From Microbacterium caowuchunii (GTDB lineage: Bacteria; Actinomycetota; Actinomycetes; Actinomycetales; Microbacteriaceae): a stretch of DNA of 64,000 nucleotides. Positions within the stretch are counted from its first letter, which is position 1, and each line of letters opens with the position of its first letter. Position numbers and translations under genes: made by a program. The notes beneath the pieces are model-generated. The model made no database searches, had not been told where the DNA came from, and was given only the letters and a program-made list of their open reading frames with translations. This document shows, piece after piece, positions 57,618-64,000 of this stretch. The DNA lies in the NCBI RefSeq assembly GCF_008727755.1, contig NZ_CP044231.1:1612001-1676000 (forward strand), read 5' to 3'.

Positions 57618-58090
57618 CAGTCGGGCTCCTCGTCCGGGTGTACGGGTGTTCCGGGCGCGCTCCCTGTCCGCTTCTCGACGTCGAGGGCGTTCTGCAACAG
57701 GATGACGGCAGCGACCTGATCCACTATGCCACGCGAGGACTTCTGGGACCGTCCGGATTGCCTGAGTGCCGCATGTGCGGACACTGTGCTCAACCGCTCA
57801 TCGACCAGGCGCACGGGCGTCCCGGTCCGCCCCGCCACCGCGGACGCGAACTCCCGCGCGTCGACGGTGGACGCGGTGTCCTCGCCGCGGAGGTTCAGGG
57901 GCAGACCGACGAGGATCTCCACCGCGGAGTACTCCGCGGCGAGCTCCACGACCCGGGCGACGGACGCGTCGTCCCGGGGCACGGTCTCCACCGGCGTGGC
58001 GAGCAGGCCGTCCGGGTCCGAACGGGCGACACCCACCCGAGCCCGGCCGACATCGACACCGAGGCGCGCTCCGCGCCGGAAACCGGTCAC
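57617..58090 (-). CDS. ruvX: Holliday junction resolvase-like RuvX (YqgF)
   Basis: A 157-residue RNase H-fold protein implicated in 16S rRNA 5'-end maturation. Acidic catalytic residue in RLGVDVGRARVGVA, VGLPLNLRG, and VDERLSTVSA. The GTG at 58090 overlaps the alaS stop (GTGA). Confidence 0.94.
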   Translation of the reverse strand: MTGFRRGARLGVDVGRARVGVARSDPDGLLATPVETVPRDDASVARVVELAAEYSAVEILVGLPLNLRGEDTASTVDAREFASAVAGRTGTPVRLVDERLSTVSAHAALRQSGRSQKSSRGIVDQVAAVILLQNALDVEKRTGSAPGTPVHPDEEPD

Positions 58091-60753
58091 GCGCGAGCCG
58101 ACTCCAGGGCCGACACGACCGCCTGGAGCGCCGCGGGCAGCGCCGCGGCATCCGTGCCACCGCCCTGCGCGACGTCGTCGCGCCCGCCACCGCCGCCGCC
58201 GAGCGCGGATGCCGCGGCCTTGGCCAGGACACCGGCCTTGACCCCCGACTCCCGCGCGGCGGGGTTGGTCGCCACGATCACCAGCGGACGCTCCTTCACG
58301 ACGGCCCCGAGCGCGACGACCGCGGCCCCGGCACCGAGACGGTCCCGTACCTGCAGCGCCAGGGAGCGCACGTCGTCCGCGCTCGAGGCGTTGCCGAGAG
58401 ACTCGGCCACCACGGTCACGTCGCCGCTGCGGCGGGCGTCGGCCACGAGCTGCGGCGCGCGTCCGGCGAGGGCCTGCGTCTCGAAGGCGGCGATCTTCTT
58501 CTCCGCGGCCTTCAGGCTCGCCGCCAGGTCCGCGATGCGCGCGGGCAGCTGATCGCGGGGCACCTTGAGGGCGGAGGACAGCTGGGACACGATCGCGCGT
58601 TCGGCCGCGAGGTCCCGGAACGCGTCCAGACCCACGAGGGCTTCGACACGGCGTCCGCCGGCACCCACGGAGGACTCGCCGACCAGGTTGATCAGCCCGA
58701 TCTCGGCGCTCGCGGACACGTGCGTGCCGGCACAGAGCTCGCGCGACCACGGGCCGCCGATGTCGACCATGCGCACGGTGTCCCCGTACTTCTCACCGAA
58801 CAGCGCCATGGCGCCGAGTTCCTTGGCCTCGTCGAGGGCCAGCACCCGGGTGGTGACCTCGAGGTTGTCCCGCACCGCGTTGTTGGCGATCTCCTCGATC
58901 TCGGTGCGCGTCTCGGGTGAGAGCGCCTGCCCCCACGTGAAGTCGAAGCGCATGTACCCGGCCCGGTTGAGTGAACCCGCCTGCGTCGCGCTCTTGCCGA
59001 GCGTGTCGCGCAGCGCCGCGTGGACGAGGTGGGTCGCGGAGTGGGCCTGACGTGCGGCGCGACGGTTGGCGGCGTCGACGACCGAGGTCGCCGGGTCCCC
59101 CACGCCGATCTCGCCGACGGTCACCTCGACCGTGTGGCTGACCAGTCCGGGAACCGGCTTCTGGACGTCGAGGACGTCCGCCTCGAAGCCCGCGCCGATG
59201 ATGGCGCCCTTGTCCGCGACCTGACCGCCGGACTCGGCGTACAGCGCGGTCTCGGCGAGGATGATCTCGGCGACCTGACCGGTGCGCACCCGATCCGACG
59301 GGAGCCCGTCGATCAGGATGCCGAGGACGGTCGACTCGGTCTCCAGGTCGGTGTAGCCGGTGAAGATCGTCTCGCCCTTGGCGCGGTAGTCCCGGTAGAC
59401 GCTGTGGTCGGCGATGGCGCGGCGACGGTTCTTCGCATCCGCCTTGGCGCGTGAACGCTGCTCCTGCATCAGGGTGTCGAACGCTGCGCGGTCGACGGTC
59501 AGCCCGGCCTCCTCGGCCACTTCGAGCGTGAGATCGATCGGGAACCCGTACGTGTCGTGCAGCAGGAAGGCCTCGGTGCCCGCGAGCGAGGTGCCCCCGG
59601 ACTCCTTGGTCTGCGCGATCGAGAGGTCGAGGATGGTGGAGCCGGATGCGAGGGTGCGCAGGAACGTCTCCTCCTCGGCGAAGGCGTACTGCGAGATCCG
59701 CGTCCAGTCATCGGAGACCACCGGGTAGGCCGCGGCCATCGCGTCCCGGGACGCCGCGAACAGCTCCGGGAAGGTGGGGCCGTCCACGCCGAGCAGGCGC
59801 ATGGCGCGCACCGCGCGCCGCATCAGGCGACGCAGGATGTAGCCGCGACCCTCGTTGGAGGGCGTCACGCCGTCCGAGAGCAGCATCAGCGAGGAGCGGA
59901 CGTGATCGGCGATCACCCGATAGCGGATGTCGTCCTCGTGCTCGGCGCCGTAAGGACGACCGGACAGCGCCACGGCGCGGTCCAGGACGGGACGGACCTG
60001 GTCGGTCTCGTACATGTTGTCGACGCCCTGCTTGATGAAGGCGACGCGCTCGAGCCCCATGCCGGTGTCGATGTTCTTGTTGGGCAGCTCTCCGACGATG
60101 TCGAAGTCCGTCTTGGAGCGGACGTTCGCGATGGCGTCCTGCATGAACACGAGGTTCCAGATCTCGGTGAACCGCGAGTCGTCCACCGCGGGACCGCCGT
60201 CCCGGCCGTACTTCGGACCGCGGTCGAAGTAGATCTCCGAACAGGGACCGGCGGGACCGGGCTGCCCGGTGGACCAGTAGTTGTCCTCCTTGCCGAGGCG
60301 CTGGATGCGCTCGGCCGGCAGACCGGCGATGCGCTGCCACAGGGCGGCCGCCTCGTCATCGGTCTCGTAGACGGTGACCCAGAGGTCCTTCTCGTCGAAC
60401 CCGAGGCCGCCGTCCGCCTCGGAGGCCGTCAGCAGCTCCCAGGCGTAGGCGATCGCGCCTTCCTTGAAGTAGTCGCCGAAGGACCAGTTCCCGAGCATCT
60501 GGAAGAACGTGCCGTGGCGGGCGGTGTGACCGACCTCCTCGATGTCGTTCGTCCGGATGCACTTCTGCACGTCGGCGGCACGAGGGAAGGGCGGCGGAAC
60601 CGTGCCGTTGAGGTAGGGGACGAACGGCACCATGCCGGCCACGGTGAACAGCAGCGTCGGGTCGTCGCTGACGAGGGACGCGGAAGGGACGATGACGTGA
60701 TCGTTCTTCTCGAAATATGCGAGGTATCGTGCGGCGATCTCAGCGGTCTTCAT
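58087..60753 (-). CDS. alaS: alanyl-tRNA synthetase
   Basis: An 888-residue class II synthetase. The aminoacylation domain is N-terminal (AARYLAYFEKNDHVIVPSAS, NWSFGDYFKEGAIAYAW). The editing domain carries zinc ligands HSATH (about 571-575) and CAGTH (about 672-676). The C-Ala domain ends with the glycine-rich GGGGGGRDDVAQGGG. Length is standard. Confidence 0.98.
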   Translation of the reverse strand: MKTAEIAARYLAYFEKNDHVIVPSASLVSDDPTLLFTVAGMVPFVPYLNGTVPPPFPRAADVQKCIRTNDIEEVGHTARHGTFFQMLGNWSFGDYFKEGAIAYAWELLTASEADGGLGFDEKDLWVTVYETDDEAAALWQRIAGLPAERIQRLGKEDNYWSTGQPGPAGPCSEIYFDRGPKYGRDGGPAVDDSRFTEIWNLVFMQDAIANVRSKTDFDIVGELPNKNIDTGMGLERVAFIKQGVDNMYETDQVRPVLDRAVALSGRPYGAEHEDDIRYRVIADHVRSSLMLLSDGVTPSNEGRGYILRRLMRRAVRAMRLLGVDGPTFPELFAASRDAMAAAYPVVSDDWTRISQYAFAEEETFLRTLASGSTILDLSIAQTKESGGTSLAGTEAFLLHDTYGFPIDLTLEVAEEAGLTVDRAAFDTLMQEQRSRAKADAKNRRRAIADHSVYRDYRAKGETIFTGYTDLETESTVLGILIDGLPSDRVRTGQVAEIILAETALYAESGGQVADKGAIIGAGFEADVLDVQKPVPGLVSHTVEVTVGEIGVGDPATSVVDAANRRAARQAHSATHLVHAALRDTLGKSATQAGSLNRAGYMRFDFTWGQALSPETRTEIEEIANNAVRDNLEVTTRVLALDEAKELGAMALFGEKYGDTVRMVDIGGPWSRELCAGTHVSASAEIGLINLVGESSVGAGGRRVEALVGLDAFRDLAAERAIVSQLSSALKVPRDQLPARIADLAASLKAAEKKIAAFETQALAGRAPQLVADARRSGDVTVVAESLGNASSADDVRSLALQVRDRLGAGAAVVALGAVVKERPLVIVATNPAARESGVKAGVLAKAAASALGGGGGGRDDVAQGGGTDAAALPAALQAVVSALESARA

Positions 60754-60823
60754 GGAGTGGGTCCCTCGGGATGAGCGCGCGGGAGCGGAGCGCCCCGGGT
60801 CGCACGGGTGGTACAGGGTGTGG

Positions 60824-61036
60824 TCAGTCGTTCGACGCGGTGGGAGCGGCGAGGCCGTCGGGATCGGCCAGTCGAGCCTGCTCGGTGCGGTAGGCGTCGC
60901 CCATGCGGTCGGTGAACTCGGTGATGCGGGCGTCGATCTCGGCGAGGACCTCGTGCCCTCGGGGGTCCTTGTTCACGAGGTGGGCGAGCACGAAACCGGC
61001 CGCCGTGCCGAGCACGAACCATACGAAACTCTTCAC
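60824..61036 (-). CDS. small membrane-anchored protein between rpsD and alaS
   Basis: A 70-residue protein with one N-terminal helix (KSFVWFVLGTAAGFVLAHL) and a charged helical tail (EVLAEIDARITEFTDRMGDA). It starts at GTG. Similar short proteins occupy this place in related genomes. Function is unknown; the tail could be a coiled-coil partner at the membrane. Confidence 0.72.
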   Translation of the reverse strand: MKSFVWFVLGTAAGFVLAHLVNKDPRGHEVLAEIDARITEFTDRMGDAYRTEQARLADPDGLAAPTASND

Positions 61037-61118
61037 CGAGACCTCTTCCTCACCGGGGCCGCATGCCGCGCGGCCTTCTCCATCGTAGGCGGAAACGCCG
61101 TCTGGGACGGCGCGGACG

Positions 61119-61152
61119 ACGAAGGGCGCCGGGAAACCCCGACGCCCTTCGT
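61119..61152. terminator. terminator after rpsD
   Basis: ACGAAGGGCG / CGCCCTTCGT pair across a 14-nt loop, 9 bp after the rpsD stop on the minus strand and ahead of the small membrane protein. Confidence 0.7.
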
Positions 61153-61160
61153 GACGCAGA

Positions 61161-61790
61161 TCAGCGAGCCGCGTAGTACTCGACGACGAGCTGGACGTCG
61201 CAGGTCACGGGGACCTCGGCACGCTTCGGGCGACGCAGGAGGCGCGCCTGCAGCTTGTCGAGGTCCACCTCGAGGTAGCCCGGAACCGGGGGCAGGACGT
61301 CGGCGTGACCGCCGGCGGCTGCGACCTGGAAGGGCTCGGTGCCCTCACTGCGGGCCTTGACGTGGATGAGCTGGCCGGGCTTCACGCGGAACGACGGGCG
61401 GTCCACGATCTGGCCGTCCACCAGGATGTGGCGGTGCACCACGAACTGGCGGGCCTGCGCGGTGGTGCGGGCGAAGCCGGCGCGCACGACGAGCGCGTCC
61501 AGACGCATCTCGAGCAGCTCGACCAGGTTCTCACCGGTCAGGCCGTCGGTACGACGCGCCTCGTTGAACGCGATACGCAGCTGCTTCTCGCGGATGCCGT
61601 ACTGCTCGCGCAGACGCTGCTTCTCACGGAGGCGAACGGCGTAGTCGCTGTCGGCCTTGCGCTTGGTACGACCGTGCTCACCGGGCGCGTAGGGACGCTT
61701 CTCCAGGTAGCGGGCGGCCTTGGGGGTCAGCGGGATGCCGAGGGCCCGCGAGAGGCGGACCTTACGGCGGTCCTGGGACTTCGTGGTCAC
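61161..61790 (-). CDS. rpsD: 30S ribosomal protein S4
   Basis: A 209-residue S4, a primary 16S rRNA binder. It has an RRKVRLSRALGIPLTPKAAR start, KQRLREQYGI, and an S4 domain with MRLDALVVRAGFA and RQFVVHRHILVDG. No zinc cysteines are present, so it is the C-minus form. The 178-bp upstream gap holds TAGGCT (61935-61940, minus strand) as a possible -10 and thus a leader of about 140 nt. A small CTGCCG-TAT-CGGCAG hairpin (61947-61961) may end rarA transcription. Confidence 0.98.
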   Translation of the reverse strand: MTTKSQDRRKVRLSRALGIPLTPKAARYLEKRPYAPGEHGRTKRKADSDYAVRLREKQRLREQYGIREKQLRIAFNEARRTDGLTGENLVELLEMRLDALVVRAGFARTTAQARQFVVHRHILVDGQIVDRPSFRVKPGQLIHVKARSEGTEPFQVAAAGGHADVLPPVPGYLEVDLDKLQARLLRRPKRAEVPVTCDVQLVVEYYAAR

Positions 61791-61968
61791 GAAGTGATCC
61801 TTTCGATGACGTGGCCGTGCCTTTCACGACTCACGGACGTATCTCCCGATTCCCCGCTCCGGGCGCACGCCGGGGCGCATCGGAGCAGTTGATGGAAGGA
61901 GGAGATGCCCGAAAACACGGTTTCGAGCCGATTAAGCCTAACAGACCTGCCGTATCGGCAGCTGAAGG

Positions 61969-63297
61969 TCAGTTCTGGCCGTCGATGATCTTCCGGATGC
62001 GCTCGAGCCGCGCGGACACGTCGCGTTCGTTGCCGTGCGTCGTGGGTTCGTAATAGCGGCGTCCGACGAGCGGGTCCGGCAGATACTGCTGCCGAACCAC
62101 GCCGACATCGCTGTCGTGCGGGTAGCGGTACCCCTTGCCGTGCCCGAGCTTCTTCGCGCCGGCGTAGTGGGCGTCCCGGAGGTGGCTCGGCACCCGCCCG
62201 AAGCCGCCCTTGCGGACATCGGCGATGGCCCGGTCGATCGCGAGATAGGCCGCGTTCGACTTGGCCGTCGACGCGAGGTAGGCGGTCGCTTCGGCGAGCG
62301 GGATGCGACCTTCCGGCATCCCGATGAACTGCACCGCGTCGGCCGCGGCGACGGCGATCTGGAGCGCCTGCGGGTCGGCCAGGCCGATGTCCTCCGCAGC
62401 CGAGATCACGAGGCGCCGCGCGATGAACCGGGGATCCTCCCCTGCCTCGATCATCCGCGCGAGGTAGTGGATCGCCGCGTCGACATCGCTGCCGCGGATC
62501 GACTTGATGAAGGCGCTGATGACGTCGTAGTGCTCGTCGCCCTGCCGGTCGTAGCGCAGCAGCGCCCGGTCGACGGCCTGACCCACGATCTCCGCGGTGA
62601 TCTCCCCCGACTCGCCCAGCGCGGGTTCCGCGACCATGGCCGCGGCCGCTTCCAGAGCGGTCAGCGCGCGGCGCGCGTCGCCGGAGGCCATCTGGATCAG
62701 CGCAGCCCTGGCGTCCGCCGCGAGGACCACCCCGCCGTCGAACCCCCGCGGGTCGGCGACGGCGCGGTCGACGAGCAGCCCCAGGTCCTCGTCGTCGAGC
62801 GGTTCCAGCGTGAGCAGCAGAGAGCGCGACAGGAGCGGCGAGATGACCGAGAACGACGGGTTCTCCGTGGTCGCGGCGATCAGGACGACCCATCCGTTCT
62901 CGACCCCCGGGAGCAGGGCGTCCTGCTGCGCCTTCGTGAACCGATGGATCTCGTCCATGAACAGGATGGTGGACTGGCCGTACAGGTCCCGCTGGGTGAG
63001 GGCCTCCTGCATCACCTCGCGTACGTCCTTGACCCCGGCGGTGATCGCGGAGAGTTCCACGAAGCGTCGCCCCGAGGACCTCGCTATCGCCTGGGCGAGG
63101 GTCGTCTTCCCCGTGCCGGGTGGTCCCCACAGGATGACCGACACCGAGCCGGTGGTCTGGCGCTGGGGGTCCGCGAGGGCCACGAGCGGCGACCCCGGGC
63201 GCAGCAGGTGGCGCTGACCGGCCACCTCGTCGAGCGAGACCGGGCGCATACGTACGGCGAGGGGCGTCGCACCCTGGAACAACGCCTGTCCTGCCAT
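61969..63297 (-). CDS. rarA: replication-associated recombination protein RarA (MgsA)
   Basis: A 442-residue AAA+ ATPase of the clamp-loader clade that acts at stalled forks. Walker A is GPPGTGKTT (58-66), Walker B ILFMDEIHRF, and sensor 1 AATTENPSFS. The C-terminal tetramerisation domain (about 260-440) includes DVDAAIHYLARMIEAGEDP and the ending YRYPHDSDVG. Its position upstream of rpsD and alaS is conserved in actinobacteria. Confidence 0.97.
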   Translation of the reverse strand: MAGQALFQGATPLAVRMRPVSLDEVAGQRHLLRPGSPLVALADPQRQTTGSVSVILWGPPGTGKTTLAQAIARSSGRRFVELSAITAGVKDVREVMQEALTQRDLYGQSTILFMDEIHRFTKAQQDALLPGVENGWVVLIAATTENPSFSVISPLLSRSLLLTLEPLDDEDLGLLVDRAVADPRGFDGGVVLAADARAALIQMASGDARRALTALEAAAAMVAEPALGESGEITAEIVGQAVDRALLRYDRQGDEHYDVISAFIKSIRGSDVDAAIHYLARMIEAGEDPRFIARRLVISAAEDIGLADPQALQIAVAAADAVQFIGMPEGRIPLAEATAYLASTAKSNAAYLAIDRAIADVRKGGFGRVPSHLRDAHYAGAKKLGHGKGYRYPHDSDVGVVRQQYLPDPLVGRRYYEPTTHGNERDVSARLERIRKIIDGQN

Positions 63298-63350
63298 CCG
63301 TCCAGGGTAGTCGCCGTCACCGACGCCCCGGCCCGGGTCGCACCCCGGGT

Positions 63351-63380
63351 TTGTCCGCGCCCTGGCGTCCTGCGTATGGT
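63351..63380 (+). promoter_or_regulatory. candidate promoter of small membrane protein gene
   Basis: TTGTCC (63351-63356) and TATGGT (63375-63380), 18 bp apart. The expected start site falls at the foot of the hairpin at 63384-63407. Confidence 0.45.
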
Positions 63381-63383
63381 TTT

Positions 63384-63407
63384 CCCGACCCGGGTCCCCG
63401 GGTCGGG
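63384..63407. other. perfect hairpin in leader of small membrane protein gene
   Basis: CCCGACCCGGG and CCCGGGTCGGG are perfect 11-bp arms with a 2-bp centre. It lies between the candidate promoter and GGGAG ribosome-binding site. It could stabilise the mRNA 5' end or bind a regulator. Confidence 0.55.
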
Positions 63408-63419
63408 ACGGGAGACGAC

Positions 63420-63710
63420 GTGGCTTCGGGCAGGAACGGCAGAGGGCGTGGGTCGGCGCAGGAACGGGAACGTGCGCGCCTCTACCAGGCCCGGAGGGAC
63501 TTCCACCGTTCCGTGGCGCGGCGCCGCACCCGCGACAACGTCCTCGCCGGCGTCGTCGGCGGTTTCCTGATCCTCGCGGTGATCGGCGGCCAGGTCGCCT
63601 ACTTCACGATGGGCCCCGGCACACCCGCTCCGTCCCCGGCCCCGTCGACGTCCACGACTCCCCCGGCCGGCCCGCTGGCACCGGTGGAGCCCACCTCGCC
63701 GGTCGAGTAG
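63420..63710 (+). CDS. small single-pass membrane protein, hypothetical
   Basis: A 96-residue protein: a very basic N-terminus (about 1-40), one membrane helix (LAGVVGGFLILAVIGGQVAY, about 43-62), then a Pro/Ser/Thr-rich extracellular tail. I chose the GTG at 63420 because GGGAG precedes it and the basic-helix topology then starts cleanly; an ATG at 63351 is possible. It matches no function I know, but similar proteins sit beside rarA in related genomes. Confidence 0.65.
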   Translation: MASGRNGRGRGSAQERERARLYQARRDFHRSVARRRTRDNVLAGVVGGFLILAVIGGQVAYFTMGPGTPAPSPAPSTSTTPPAGPLAPVEPTSPVE

Positions 63711-63789
63711 ACGCCCCCGGCCGAAAACGACGCGCCCCGACTCCGGACCGGTCCGGCACGTCGCCGTGTGGCGCCGGGGATGCCCGTAC

Positions 63790-63795
63790 TAGGCT
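63790..63795 (+). promoter_or_regulatory. possible -10 box of the DUF349 gene
   Basis: TAGGCT, a common actinobacterial housekeeping -10, lies 45 bp before the GTG. No clear -35 is present. Confidence 0.3.
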
Positions 63796-63840
63796 GAGGG
63801 CGACTACCCGCCTGCCGATGCGAGCCGCTTGAGGTGCCCC

Positions 63841-64000
63841 GTGACTGCCCCGACAGAATCCACTCCCGACGAGACCGCCGTCCCGACGTCCGACGAGCCC
63901 TGGGGTCGCGTCGACGCCGACGGCACCGTCTCGGTCCGTGAGGGCTCCGAATGGCGAGAGGTCGGGCAGTTCCCCGACGGCTCCGCCGACGAGGCGCTCG
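63841..64000 (+). CDS. DUF349-domain protein, N-terminal part (runs off the window)
   Basis: An open frame from a GTG (GAGG seven bases before it) to the window edge, 53 codons. The acidic start followed by EPWGRVDADGTVSVREGSEW and REVGQFPDGSADEAL matches the N-terminus of actinobacterial DUF349 proteins, long coiled-coil proteins of unknown function commonly found after rarA. The DUF349 repeats themselves are outside the window. Confidence 0.75.
   Translation, partial: MTAPTESTPDETAVPTSDEPWGRVDADGTVSVREGSEWREVGQFPDGSADEAL

Overview
The window is high-GC actinobacterial chromosome. Gene order, several fused or overlapping housekeeping genes and the small marker proteins (HGxxPAAW protein, Trp-operon membrane protein, actinobacterial IHF) point to Microbacteriaceae, most likely Microbacterium or a close relative. 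This is inferred from gene content, not from a database match. Almost everything from 10.8 to 63.3 kb lies on the minus strand in tightly packed operons, many joined by 4-bp ATGA or GTGA overlaps. No transposase, integrase, phage gene, rRNA or CRISPR array is visible.

Layout. 0-1.5 kb: the start of polA (minus), a hotdog thioesterase (plus) and an ANTAR response regulator (minus). 1.5-10.8 kb: an accessory-looking segment between that regulator and pyruvate kinase. It starts at a tRNA-Leu(CAA) and holds a decayed metallo-hydrolase gene, a small HTH-like protein, two overlapping YhgE/Pip membrane proteins, a GT2 glycosyltransferase and an HSL-type hydrolase. 10.8-25.7 kb (minus): pyk, gltD, gltB, lgt, trpA, trpB, trpC, HGxxPAAW protein, Trp-operon membrane protein, hisI, hisF, hisG, hisE. 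The usual trpE is absent from between hisI and the membrane protein. 25.7-41.9 kb (minus), in transcription order: pyrR, pyrB, pyrC, a PH-like membrane protein, carA, carB, pyrF, a natural mIHF-guanylate kinase fusion, rpoZ, metK, priA, fmt, rsmB, rpe. coaBC, normally between rpoZ and metK, is absent. A candidate PyrR-binding hairpin lies just before pyrR. 42.1-47.8 kb (minus): an MBL-Rieske protein, a SNF2-family helicase, nusB and efp. 47.9-52.6 kb: a quinate/shikimate utilisation block with divergent operons (quiC-aroQ minus; a shikimate-dehydrogenase-like gene and an MHS-family transporter plus), controlled by two near-identical 18-bp palindromes. It sits inside the biosynthetic aro/efp locus. 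52.7-61.8 kb (minus): aroB, aroK, aroC, aroE, mltG, ruvX, alaS, a small membrane protein and rpsD. 62-64 kb: rarA (minus), a small membrane protein (plus) and the start of a DUF349 protein (plus).

How the genes work together. The block combines pyrimidine synthesis (complete from carbamoyl phosphate except pyrD and pyrE), parts of histidine and tryptophan synthesis, glutamate synthesis, the chorismate pathway from DAHP onward, and translation or replication maintenance genes. The shikimate-use block probably imports shikimate or quinate, oxidises it and dehydrates 3-dehydroshikimate to protocatechuate. The same 3-dehydroquinate dehydratase (aroQ) may therefore serve both synthesis and catabolism.

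Intergenic structure. Three copies of an 82-bp imperfect palindrome (31-bp arms, 20-bp centre) lie at 19.47, 19.59 and 42.00 kb. A different 73-bp palindrome lies at 47.85 kb. Neither family is explained by the genes around it.
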